A program made the position numbers and the translations under genes. Shown here piece after piece: positions 53,729 through 61,760 of a stretch of DNA of 64,000 nt; the first letter of the stretch is position 1, and each line of letters starts with the position of its first letter. This DNA is from Armatimonadota bacterium. Lineage in GTDB: Bacteria > Armatimonadota > Fimbriimonadia > Fimbriimonadales > Fimbriimonadaceae. The stretch lies in the NCBI GenBank assembly GCA_018268255.1, contig JAFDWX010000003.1, positions 62,001 to 126,000 on the forward strand. Reading direction: 5' to 3'. Below the pieces are notes generated by a model, which searched no databases, was not told where the DNA came from, and saw nothing but the letters and a program-made list of their open reading frames with translations.

Positions 53729-54460
53729 ATGCCTCCTTCGTTTGATTGGCACACTTGGATTCGGCAGAGCCTGCCTCAAGAGCATGGAAGCTGGGCGTTT
53801 GTGCTTGAGCCGCTTCTCATCGCCACTGTTCTCGACCCCGGCAAATTCGGGTTGATCGCAATCGGTACGTTCTTGCTCTTTCTCGGATTTCGACCGTTCC
53901 AGATCGGGATGAAGGATTTGCTCAAAAGGAAGCGATATCCCCGAACTCTTCCGAGCACGATTGCTGGCTGTAGCCTTGGTTTTGTGGGTTTGTCATGTCT
54001 GGTTTTGTCCGCAAACTGGCTTGCCACATCGTGGATTTTGGGGATGGGAGTGCTGTTCCTTACTGTCTCGAAGTTCACGCAGCCGCGAGCGCTCGTCCGT
54101 GAAACCGTTGGAGCTCTCCTTGCCGTTCCGGTAGCGGTTCTGGCCGCACCTTACGCCGCGGAAGTTCTGGTGATTCGGCCCATCGTTTCAATTTTGGGAG
54201 TTCGTGGATTTTTGGCTCGGTGGCCCGACCATGTTATGTCTCGATGGCTTGCGGTAGCCGGGGGCTTCACCATGCTGCTGTTTGCGCTCACCGCGTTTCC
54301 GCTGGACAACTCCAAGTTTGTGGCGTACCTTATGTGTGCAATACGGGCTCTGGAACTTGCCTTGACGCCTAAATTCAAGCGGACGCCCTCCACATTAGGT
54401 GCCGTCGAGGCGATTTTGGCGGTCGCCGTCATCGTTTCGTGGTCAGCGCAAGGTTTCTAA
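53729..54460 (+). CDS. YwiC-like family membrane protein
   Basis: 243 aa from the ATG at 53729; a TTG at 53672 with AAGG 5 nt upstream would add 19 residues and cannot be excluded. About seven hydrophobic segments follow the family motif LPQEHGSWAFVLEPLL near the N-terminus. YwiC-like proteins are found in Firmicutes and others and have no known function. A CCCCTCA/TGAGGGG hairpin begins 16 nt after its stop. Confidence 0.78.
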   Translation: MPPSFDWHTWIRQSLPQEHGSWAFVLEPLLIATVLDPGKFGLIAIGTFLLFLGFRPFQIGMKDLLKRKRYPRTLPSTIAGCSLGFVGLSCLVLSANWLATSWILGMGVLFLTVSKFTQPRALVRETVGALLAVPVAVLAAPYAAEVLVIRPIVSILGVRGFLARWPDHVMSRWLAVAGGFTMLLFALTAFPLDNSKFVAYLMCAIRALELALTPKFKRTPSTLGAVEAILAVAVIVSWSAQGF

Positions 54461-54476
54461 AAGTCTCCTCCTTCAT

Positions 54477-54504
54477 CCCCTCAAGGTGCCCCGCTTGTGA
54501 GGGG
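54477..54504. repeat. Inverted repeat (hairpin) between the YwiC-like and SMP-30 genes
   Basis: CCCCTCA at 54477-54483 pairs with TGAGGGG at 54498-54504 around a 14-nt loop. There is no T-tract, so it is not a classical terminator. The GC-rich stretch runs to about 54520 and looks like a dispersed intergenic repeat, but only one copy is in the window. Confidence 0.45.
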
Positions 54505-54543
54505 GAAACCGCGCGAGGAAGGAACCTGCCAAACTGGCTGCTA

Positions 54544-55512
54544 ATGCTCGCGCTCGTGAGTCTGATGGCCCTCATGATCCCCACCCCAATCGAAGCCGAA
54601 TTCCAGTCACTCGATCCTCGATTCGATGCGCTTTTTCCAAAAGACCGTAAGGTTGAACTCCTCGCATCGGGATTCAAATTTACTGAAGGGCCGATTTGGG
54701 TAAAGGATCACCTCGTTTTCAGCGATATTCCGGGAAATGCGTTGATTGCGTGGCACCCGAATGGGAAGACGGAAGTGGTCCGAGATCGCGTGTTTTTGAG
54801 GTCATTTGAAACTGGTCAGGGGATCGGACCCAATGGCAGTACGCTTGACCGCAACGGGCGAATTGTGTCTATGGAACATGGTAACCGCTGCATCACCCGG
54901 TGGGAGAAAGACGGCACCAAGACCATTCTTGCTGACCGATTCGAGGGAAAAAGGTTCAACAGCCCCAACGATTGTGTGTTTGGGCCCAATGGCGATCTGT
55001 ATTTCACTGATCCGACTTGGGGTTTGGCCAAGGGCAAGGAAGATCCCAGTCGCGAACTCGATTACTGCGGCATTTTCCGACTGACGACCGAGGGCAAAGT
55101 CCACCTGCTCGCCAAGGATCTCCTGTTGCCCAACGGATTGGCATTCTCGCCAGATGGAAAGAAACTCTACGTGAGCGATTCCGACCCGAGCAACAGGCTT
55201 TGGATGGAATATGAGATGAATGCCGACGGCAACCTGGGCAAGTCCAAGGTGCTTTACGATGGTCGAAAAGACGAGGGGCCAGGGCTCCCAGATGGGCTGA
55301 AGGTCGATGTGCAAGGCAACATCTGGGCGGGCGCGCTCAACGGACTTCAGGTGATCGCTCCAGATGGCAAGCTACTCGGCAGAGTTCGTTGGAAGGAGCT
55401 TCCGGCCAATTTGTGCTTTGGAGATTCCGACGGCAAGACGCTTTATCTCACAGCAAGCACCGGCTTGTACCGGATTAAGCTCAATGTGGAAGGAATCCGT
55501 CCAAAAACGTAA
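54544..55512 (+). CDS. SMP-30/gluconolactonase/LRE-like beta-propeller enzyme
   Basis: 322 aa from the ATG at 54544; the frame extends to 54439 but overlaps the previous gene and the hairpin. A signal peptide (LALVSLMALMIPTPIEA) is followed by a six-bladed propeller: TEGPIWVKDHLVFSDIPGN with the metal-ligand Glu, FNSPNDCVFGPNGDLYFTDP, LPNGLAFSPDGKKLYVSDSD and GLPDGLKVDVQGNIWAGALN. Family members hydrolyse sugar lactones with a divalent metal. It probably acts in the periplasm. A 54-bp spacer with no obvious terminator separates it from the next gene. Confidence 0.9.
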   Translation: MLALVSLMALMIPTPIEAEFQSLDPRFDALFPKDRKVELLASGFKFTEGPIWVKDHLVFSDIPGNALIAWHPNGKTEVVRDRVFLRSFETGQGIGPNGSTLDRNGRIVSMEHGNRCITRWEKDGTKTILADRFEGKRFNSPNDCVFGPNGDLYFTDPTWGLAKGKEDPSRELDYCGIFRLTTEGKVHLLAKDLLLPNGLAFSPDGKKLYVSDSDPSNRLWMEYEMNADGNLGKSKVLYDGRKDEGPGLPDGLKVDVQGNIWAGALNGLQVIAPDGKLLGRVRWKELPANLCFGDSDGKTLYLTASTGLYRIKLNVEGIRPKT

Positions 55513-55566
55513 AAATTCTCCAATTTTATTGACTCCCACAATATACGAGCGACCATACTTGCGAAC

Positions 55567-56073
55567 ATGAAGAGACTTTCACTTGTGCTCGCCGTTGCTT
55601 CGCTTGCTGTCGCCTCTCAAGCTGCTTCCACGCTTCGACAAGACATCGAGTCGATGAACAAGAAGATCGCCAAGACGTTTATGGCCAAGGATATGGCGGC
55701 TTTCGAAAAGTTGGTCAAGCCTTGGGTCACCAGCGATTTCAAGTACATCGAGGAAGGCAAGACCATGAACTTCAAGCAGATGGTGGACACCATGAAGCAG
55801 GGCTACTCGATGATGGGCACGATCACGAAGGTCGATACGAAGATCCTCACCCTGACTGAAAAGGGGAGCACCGCTAACGAGAAATCCCAGCACACGATGG
55901 CATGGACATCGAAAGGACAAGACGGCAAGTCTCACGCGTTTGCGTTTGTGGGAACCTCCACCAACACCTACAAGAAGGTCAATGGGAAGTGGTTGCTCGC
56001 AGTGATGTCCATGAAAACCGACAAGATGACCATGGACGGCAAAGCGATGGATATGTCGAAGATGGGCGGGTAG
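55567..56073 (+). CDS. Secreted NTF2-like protein with methionine-rich tail
   Basis: 168 aa. A signal peptide (LSLVLAVASLAVASQAA) is followed by a cone-shaped NTF2/SnoaL-type domain: IESMNKKIAKTFMAKDMAAF, DFKYIEEGKTMNFKQMVDTM, and late strands TSTNTYKKVNGKWLLAVMSM. The last 22 residues carry seven methionines (KTDKMTMDGKAMDMSKMGG), a composition seen in some copper-handling proteins; that link is only a suggestion. A good terminator follows. TTGACT at 55529-55534 may be its -35. Confidence 0.68.
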   Translation: MKRLSLVLAVASLAVASQAASTLRQDIESMNKKIAKTFMAKDMAAFEKLVKPWVTSDFKYIEEGKTMNFKQMVDTMKQGYSMMGTITKVDTKILTLTEKGSTANEKSQHTMAWTSKGQDGKSHAFAFVGTSTNTYKKVNGKWLLAVMSMKTDKMTMDGKAMDMSKMGG

Positions 56074-56097
56074 TCGCCCCAGCTTTGGTTTGTGTGA

Positions 56098-56129
56098 ACG
56101 GGCTCTTGCTAACAGTAGGAGCCCGTTTT
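56098..56129 (+). terminator. Intrinsic terminator after the NTF2-like gene
   Basis: ACGGGCTC at 56098-56105 pairs with GAGCCCGT at 56119-56126 around a 13-nt loop, followed by TTTTGTATTT. An 8-bp GC-rich stem plus a T-run is a credible Rho-independent terminator. Confidence 0.82.
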
Positions 56130-56176
56130 GTATTTGCATCCAGTGTCCGAGGCAAAATCGTAATACATTTACGGAC

Positions 56177-56668
56177 GTGGAACATCAATTCGCGAAAGAG
56201 GACCGTCTCATTGGGTCCGACGAGGAGCTTCGCGAATTACTTGAGCGTTTGGAAAATCGCACAGGCGAGTTCACCCACGAATTCACGACCGAAAAGCCTT
56301 GCATCACCGTCGAGGACGTTGCCGAGGCTCTCGGTTTAGGCGCAGACGAGGTTGCACGTGTTCTCCGACAGCTCCACGAAGAACACCGCGAAGCCCGCAT
56401 CACTGGCGTTTTCAAGGAACTTGAGGAGCCACTCTACCGAGTAGAGCGGCCCGATGTGCGTGGCCATCTCACCGATCCAATCTTTCGGCTAAGGTCCGTG
56501 CAACTGCTCATGGAACGCAACCGGCCGAAGGCTATCTTGGCCCGCAAGGCTGTGGTAGACCACGACGAAATTCGTGGACACCGCGTTGGGCAGGTGGTGC
56601 TTTGGGCGCTATTGCTTCTCGCTGGAATTCTGCTCATCGGCGGAACGTTGCATGCCTTAACGCGCTAG
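56177..56668 (+). CDS. Hypothetical protein with helical N-domain and C-terminal membrane helix
   Basis: 163 aa from the GTG at 56177; the frame reaches 56090 but that would start inside the terminator of the previous gene. TACATT lies 7 nt before the GTG and there is no Shine-Dalgarno. The charged N-terminal part has EKPCITVEDVAEALGLGADE then VARVLRQLHEEHREARITG, which could be a winged-helix or a small helical bundle. The C-terminus ends in one membrane helix (VVLWALLLLAGILLIGGTLH). It is not recognised. Confidence 0.6.
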   Translation: MEHQFAKEDRLIGSDEELRELLERLENRTGEFTHEFTTEKPCITVEDVAEALGLGADEVARVLRQLHEEHREARITGVFKELEEPLYRVERPDVRGHLTDPIFRLRSVQLLMERNRPKAILARKAVVDHDEIRGHRVGQVVLWALLLLAGILLIGGTLHALTR

Positions 56669-58779
56669 TTTCCTGGCGTTGACGGAACCCGCACCCCACT
56701 GGGGGTTGGTGCCCATAGCCACATCCCTCGTCCTTGGGTCGCCACCAACACTTTCCTTGTGGAGGCATCCCATATCATGTCGATGACGGGGACGTTCGGA
56801 AAATCCGCCTTCTTCCACGAACTTCCTTGATTCGCCGAGTAATACACGCCTGCATCCGTGCCTACGGCGAAGACGCTGCCGAAGACCACCACTGTGTTGA
56901 CCGGGATGTCCGGCAGGTTCACACCAATCTGTTGCCAAGTCGCTCCCGCGTTCACCGATTCCAATAGCCTTTCCGATCCAAAGAACGGAACCGCTAGGAG
57001 CACGTGTTGGTCGTTGGATGGATCGATCCAGATCTCCCGCATGATCCGCGGAAAACCGCCCGCTTGGGTGCGAATGGTCGTGAAACTGACCCCACCATTG
57101 CTTGAGGTTCTCACCAAACCGTCGGTTGTCGTGATGTACACGCGTTGGGAATTGCTTTTGGCGATCGCGATCGATCGGACGGCTCCAGAGCCTGCCGTAA
57201 TGTCCGCGCTAATCTTGGAAAATGATGTACCGCCGTTCGTCGATTGGTAGATGTACTGTGTCCCGTAAAGCATCCGGTTGGAGTTACTGGGATCGATGAC
57301 GTACGGGCAGAAAAACGCGGTTCTATCTGATCCCCCGATCCCACTTCCGACGCCCGAGAATCCACCTCCGCCGTTCGTCGTTCTGAAGAGCGTTCCAGAT
57401 CCTTGGTATTCGCCGAACATGCGAAGTTGGTTGTTTTGGTCGATGGCGGTGTAACCGCCGTCGCCACCGATGGAGAAAATCCAGTTCGAACCGCTTCGGT
57501 AGGAAGTTCCGTTATCTTGCTGTCCACCGATCGCCAGGCTTGTTCCGTTGGGGCCCTTGCTGATACCAGCATAGAATTGTATGGTTCCTAAGCCTGCGTT
57601 GCGGTAGCTCCAGCTTGTGCCGAGATTGGTCGAGCGGTGTACACCGCCATCGTTGCCGCACCACAGGTTGCCCGATGCATCCCAATCGAAGGCATGCAAA
57701 TCGACGTGTGGTGGAGTGACATCGCTGAAGGTGCTTCCGCTGTTGGTGGATCGGCTGCAGGTGTACCCACCAAAAAGGACCGTGTTAGGGTTGGTTGGCT
57801 GCACGGCGATCGTGTTGAGATACCAACCGTAGGTAGCTTGGATACTCCCAACGTTGAGTGTGGTCCAACTCGTTCCGGAATTGTCTGTCCGGTATGCGCC
57901 GAGTGTCGTTCCGTTGCCTCCCGAGGCGTCGCACGAACGGGCGATCATGGCATAGACTCGGCTGCTCAGACTCGGAGCAACGCACAGAGTAATTCGGCCG
58001 ACGCTGGAAGTCGGCAAGCCTCCCGCCAGCTTGCTCCAGGTGTTTCCACCATCAGCGGATTTGTAGATTCCGTTCTGGGTGCTCCCAAAAATCCTGCCGA
58101 TCCCCGCATACAGCACCTGCGGATTGGACGGATCGATGGCGACGTCTGTCGCCGTTTGGCTGGGCAACCCGTTGGTGAGTTGAGTCCACGTTTCGCCTCC
58201 GTCGGTCGACCGAAAAACGCCCAGCGGTCCAGTCGCGTTGGGGTGGTTCTTGGCCGCAGCGAGCTCGGGAAAGCCCCCAGCTGTCGTAACACTCGCGAAC
58301 AATCGCTGCTTGTTGGATGGGTCGATCACCAAGCGGCTGATGCACCTTCCGGAAAACACATTCGCACCCAGCTGAACCCAACTGACGCCGCCGTTTGTGG
58401 TTTTGAAAATCCCCATGCCGTACCGGCTATGGTTGGCGAAATTGGCCTCGCCAGTGCCGACGTACAAGATTTGGTCGTTACTGGGGTCGATTGCCAGCGC
58501 GCCAACAGCAGTCGTCGGGAGCGATGGAGTGACCCAACTCCAAGTAGTTCCACCGTTGGTTGTCTTCCACACGCCACCGTCCGCACCACCGACGTACACG
58601 AGGTTCGCATTCTGTCGGCTGCAAGCAATCGCGCTCACCCGTCCTGTATCGCCGCTATCCATCGGAGCCGGTCCTAACTCGGCTGCTTCAAGAAATGGCT
58701 TGCTGATCTGAACGTTTTTCTGGGCATTCGCTCCTGCACAGAGTGCGATAGAGATTCCAAAGATGAGGAGCCTTTTCAT
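56665..58779 (-). CDS. Large secreted sortilin/BNR-type beta-propeller protein
   Basis: 704 aa from the ATG at 58779, which has GGGAGAG 6 nt upstream; the frame extends to 58866 but its first 29 residues lie in the previous gene. A signal peptide (LLIFGISIALCAGANA) is followed by at least ten blades. Each has the pattern NxxYVGGADGGVWKTTNGG or SxDGGxTW and DPSNxxxLYxGT, the VPS10/BNR Asp-box form. No catalytic residues are visible, so a binding or surface role is likely. The gene shares its start base with the stop of the preceding gene. Confidence 0.85.
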   Translation of the reverse strand: MKRLLIFGISIALCAGANAQKNVQISKPFLEAAELGPAPMDSGDTGRVSAIACSRQNANLVYVGGADGGVWKTTNGGTTWSWVTPSLPTTAVGALAIDPSNDQILYVGTGEANFANHSRYGMGIFKTTNGGVSWVQLGANVFSGRCISRLVIDPSNKQRLFASVTTAGGFPELAAAKNHPNATGPLGVFRSTDGGETWTQLTNGLPSQTATDVAIDPSNPQVLYAGIGRIFGSTQNGIYKSADGGNTWSKLAGGLPTSSVGRITLCVAPSLSSRVYAMIARSCDASGGNGTTLGAYRTDNSGTSWTTLNVGSIQATYGWYLNTIAVQPTNPNTVLFGGYTCSRSTNSGSTFSDVTPPHVDLHAFDWDASGNLWCGNDGGVHRSTNLGTSWSYRNAGLGTIQFYAGISKGPNGTSLAIGGQQDNGTSYRSGSNWIFSIGGDGGYTAIDQNNQLRMFGEYQGSGTLFRTTNGGGGFSGVGSGIGGSDRTAFFCPYVIDPSNSNRMLYGTQYIYQSTNGGTSFSKISADITAGSGAVRSIAIAKSNSQRVYITTTDGLVRTSSNGGVSFTTIRTQAGGFPRIMREIWIDPSNDQHVLLAVPFFGSERLLESVNAGATWQQIGVNLPDIPVNTVVVFGSVFAVGTDAGVYYSANQGSSWKKADFPNVPVIDMIWDASTRKVLVATQGRGMWLWAPTPSGVRVPSTPGN

Positions 58780-59432
58780 TAGTTGCTCTCCCAATTCTTC
58801 GACTCGAAAAAGAGTGTGCTCGTGTACAAAGTTCCTTGAAATGGTTGCTGGAACCGAATGGCCCACATCCCAGCCTGATCCATCGATAACATTCCGATCC
58901 CATTGGGTCCGGTGTGACGGGATTCGACCGTGCCATCAGGTTTGACAACGGTGAACCCGGTCCTGACCGCCTCTCCGTCGACGTAGAATTTCATGGGCAC
59001 ATCAGAGCCCAAATCAAGCGGTGTCGGATCCATAAGCAACCTGATTTCTGACTTGAGGCCGATTTTATTCGTGGCAATGTTGTGTGGCTCTGGCCGGTGA
59101 CCCGGGTCGCCGCGAACCAACCACTGCACCGTCGGTATCACGGGCATCCCGTCTTCAAGCTTAAGATTGTCAAACGTTGCCGCTGCCATGGCCACCCGTG
59201 TGGTGAAAACAGGAGTCGGCATCGGAGTCTCACTGGCGGTTAAGTTATCCTGCCCTTCAATGCTCCGCCAGATGGCCTGCGATTTGGCTGGCGAAGCTGC
59301 GGCAAGGGGATAAACAAAGTCCGTACGTTCAGCGAGCCACAAATGGGTGGGAGGAGCCACGCCGACTTTGGCCTCCAAGGCAAGGGGAACGCCAAGCTGG
59401 GCAGCTAGACCGAGAGCAACACCAATGAGCAT
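58779..59432 (-). CDS. Hypothetical exported protein coupled to the BNR propeller gene
   Basis: 217 aa. The N-terminus (LIGVALGLAAQLGVPLALEA) is a plausible signal peptide. The C-terminal half has DVPMKFYVDGEAVRTGFTVV, PNGIGMLSMDQAGMWAIRFQ and GTLYTSTLFFESK, an Ig-like pattern of the DUF4198/nickel-uptake type domain; the assignment is tentative. Its TAA shares a base with the ATG of the propeller gene, so the two are a pair. A strong promoter lies just upstream. Confidence 0.6.
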   Translation of the reverse strand: MLIGVALGLAAQLGVPLALEAKVGVAPPTHLWLAERTDFVYPLAAASPAKSQAIWRSIEGQDNLTASETPMPTPVFTTRVAMAAATFDNLKLEDGMPVIPTVQWLVRGDPGHRPEPHNIATNKIGLKSEIRLLMDPTPLDLGSDVPMKFYVDGEAVRTGFTVVKPDGTVESRHTGPNGIGMLSMDQAGMWAIRFQQPFQGTLYTSTLFFESKNWESN

Positions 59433-59444
59433 AGTTCAGCTTCA

Positions 59445-59473
59445 AGTATACGACGGACCTGCGATTCCTCCAA
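59445..59473 (-). promoter_or_regulatory. Promoter of the exported-protein/propeller operon
   Basis: On the minus strand, TTGGAG (59468-59473), 17 bp and TATACT (59445-59450) form a good sigma-70-type promoter, with transcription expected to start a few bases before the ATG at 59432. Confidence 0.65.
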
Positions 59474-59493
59474 GAAGCTAATCGCTCCAAACC

Positions 59494-60567
59494 TTATCCC
59501 CACCAAAATGCGGCTGCAATCAAAACGTAGAGGCCAACAAGAGCCGCACCTTCAAGCCATATCCCCTCTCCATCGAAGATTACGAACGTGGGGATGATGG
59601 CGGACAGGATCAAGGCGACTAGGAGCATGGGTTGCAGAACGAGTGTCATGGGTGCCGGTCCCACAAAGAATGAGACCATAACAAGCACTGGAACTAGGAG
59701 AAGCGCAATCTGCAGCGACGAGTTCATGATGATGCTCATCGCATAGTCAGGCTTGTTCTTGAGAGCCATCTGCACGCCGGCTAGGTGTTCGATCGCGTTT
59801 CCAGCGACAGCGACCACGACCAACCCCGTGAAGGCCTCGCTGAGGCCCATCGCCTTGGTTGCAGGTTCAAGCGCATGCACGAACCACTCACTCACGAATG
59901 CGGAGGCGACGCCAGCACATCCGAGCACGACCAAGGTAAACGGAAGCGCCCAGGTCGCATGGTGTTTGGCCTCAATAGCCGCTTCCTCAGGCACGATTTC
60001 CTCACCCTTGATGGAAAACGGGAGGGATCCGGCGAAAATAATGATGAGTACGATGGCGCAGACCAAACTCAAAGTTGCTTCGTGTGGCTCAGCGGGAGTA
60101 TGAAGCTGGTGAGATAAGGTTGGAATCGCCAACGCAGTACAGGCGAGAAGCATCAAGACCGCAATCAGTCGCGGCGTTTCCGTCATGAACTTCAGCGTGC
60201 CATGTTTGCGTCCGCCGAGCAACAGTGCGATTCCGAGCAGCAAGACGCTGTTGGCAAGGATCGATCCAACGAGGGCGCCTTTGACGACCTCCACGTAGCC
60301 TGCTCTGAGCGAGAAGATACAGACCATGAGCTCTGGCAAGTTGCCCAATGCACTCTGGATGACACCCGTTGCTCCGGCCGACATGCGGCTTCCCAAGTGC
60401 TCCGTCGCGTGTCCGACCACAACTGCCAAAAGCGATAGCGCCACCGCCGCCATAAGGAACGCGACGACATCTCCTGCGATAAAGTGAGCTGCACCTGCGG
60501 CCACGCAGGCAACTCCTGAGAATCCTAAGATCCGGATATCTTTCGCCGAAACAGTTTGAGATGCCAT
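59494..60567 (-). CDS. Calcium/proton antiporter (CaCA family), paralogue 1
   Basis: 357 aa with about eleven hydrophobic segments. Two internally repeated ion-binding motifs are present: ALGNLPELMVCIFSLRAG near residue 77 and AGNAIEHLAGVQMALKNK near 255, each with the membrane Glu that binds calcium. GATGVIQSALGNLPE precedes the first. It exchanges Ca2+ for H+ across the inner membrane. The next gene upstream is a near-twin, and both are 357 aa with identical termini (ALVGLYxLIAAAFWWG). TAAGAT lies 9 nt before the ATG. Confidence 0.93.
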   Translation of the reverse strand: MASQTVSAKDIRILGFSGVACVAAGAAHFIAGDVVAFLMAAVALSLLAVVVGHATEHLGSRMSAGATGVIQSALGNLPELMVCIFSLRAGYVEVVKGALVGSILANSVLLLGIALLLGGRKHGTLKFMTETPRLIAVLMLLACTALAIPTLSHQLHTPAEPHEATLSLVCAIVLIIIFAGSLPFSIKGEEIVPEEAAIEAKHHATWALPFTLVVLGCAGVASAFVSEWFVHALEPATKAMGLSEAFTGLVVVAVAGNAIEHLAGVQMALKNKPDYAMSIIMNSSLQIALLLVPVLVMVSFFVGPAPMTLVLQPMLLVALILSAIIPTFVIFDGEGIWLEGAALVGLYVLIAAAFWWG

Positions 60568-60637
60568 GCCATGGGAATCTTAGTCGAAATCTCAGGCAGA
60601 GTGCCGCCGGAGGTTTTACCGCCGATAGCCTTGGGTT

Positions 60638-61711
60638 CTATCCCCACCAAAATGCGGCTGCAATCAGAATATAGAGTCCTACGAGAGCCGCACCCTCGAG
60701 CCAAATTCCTTCGCCATCGAAGATCACAAAGGCTGGGATCAGTGCAGCGAGGATGAGCGACACCAAGAGCATCGGCGGAAGGACCAAAGTCATCGGAGCA
60801 GGTCCTATAAAGAACGAGGCCATCACCAGAATGGGCACCAACAGCAAAGCGATCTGAAGGGACGAATTGAGGATCACGCTCATCGCGTAGTCGCCTTTGT
60901 TCTTTATGGCGAGTTGAATGCCGACAAGTTGCTCGATGGCATTTCCCGCAATGGCAACGACAACCAGTCCCGTAAACGCTTCGCTGAGGCCGAGAGCTTT
61001 GGTGGCTGGTTGAAGTGCATCCACAAACCACTCGCTCACGAAAGCGGCTCCAATGCCAGCTGCGAACAAAACTCCCACAGTGAAAGCCATCGGCCACGAT
61101 GGATGGGCTTGCTCTGGCTCGTGCGCTTCTTCGGGAACGATCTCCTCGCCCCTTATGAAAAACGGTAACGAGCCTCCGAAGAGAGCAATCAGCACAATTC
61201 CGCAGACCAAGCTCAGAGTGGACTCGTGGGGTTCAGCAGGAGTGTGCAACACATGGGCCAGGGTCGGGATTGCCAATGCGGTGCATGCCAAAAGCATCAG
61301 GACTGCGATCATCCGCACCGGCTCGCTAGCAAACTTCAGTACTCCGTTTTTCCGACCTCCAAACACGAGAGCCAATCCCAAAACGAGAACCGAGTTGGCG
61401 AGGATCGAGCCCACCAGTGCGCCTTTCACCACGTCCACCAAGCCGGCTCGGAGACTAAAAATGCAGACCATCAGCTCGGGAAGATTTCCGAGAGCGCTTT
61501 GGATGACTCCTGTGGCTCCCGCCGACATTTTGCTTCCCAGATGTTCGGTTGCATGTCCCACCACCACGGCAAGAAGGGAAAGTGCGGCAGCAGACACGGC
61601 GAATGCCACGACAGGCCCAGCGACCATGTGCGCAACCGCTGCCGCAATGCAAAAAGCCAGTGAAAGTCCAAGAGTCCGAAAATCCTTGCCGGAAATTGCT
61701 GCAGAGGCCAT
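60638..61711 (-). CDS. Calcium/proton antiporter (CaCA family), paralogue 2
   Basis: 357 aa from the ATG at 61711; the longer frame to 61858 overlaps the araD gene and is not supported. It carries the same motif pair (SALGNLPELMVCIFSLRAG and GNAIEQLVGIQLAIKNK) and, by eye, is about three quarters identical to its neighbour. The spacer between them is 70 bp. The acidic loop differs (EEIVPEEAHEPEQAHP against EEIVPEEAAIEAKHH). TAAGCT lies 8 nt before the ATG. It is probably a recent tandem duplication. Confidence 0.93.
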   Translation of the reverse strand: MASAAISGKDFRTLGLSLAFCIAAAVAHMVAGPVVAFAVSAAALSLLAVVVGHATEHLGSKMSAGATGVIQSALGNLPELMVCIFSLRAGLVDVVKGALVGSILANSVLVLGLALVFGGRKNGVLKFASEPVRMIAVLMLLACTALAIPTLAHVLHTPAEPHESTLSLVCGIVLIALFGGSLPFFIRGEEIVPEEAHEPEQAHPSWPMAFTVGVLFAAGIGAAFVSEWFVDALQPATKALGLSEAFTGLVVVAIAGNAIEQLVGIQLAIKNKGDYAMSVILNSSLQIALLLVPILVMASFFIGPAPMTLVLPPMLLVSLILAALIPAFVIFDGEGIWLEGAALVGLYILIAAAFWWG

Positions 61712-61760
61712 CGCAACCGAGCTTATTCGATTTGGGCTTCGACGAGCTAACCCACGAAAA

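Noticed and set aside
57637-58677. 346-codon frame on the plus strand
   Set aside because: It runs antisense through the repeat-rich BNR propeller gene; the repeated codons keep the opposite frame open by chance.
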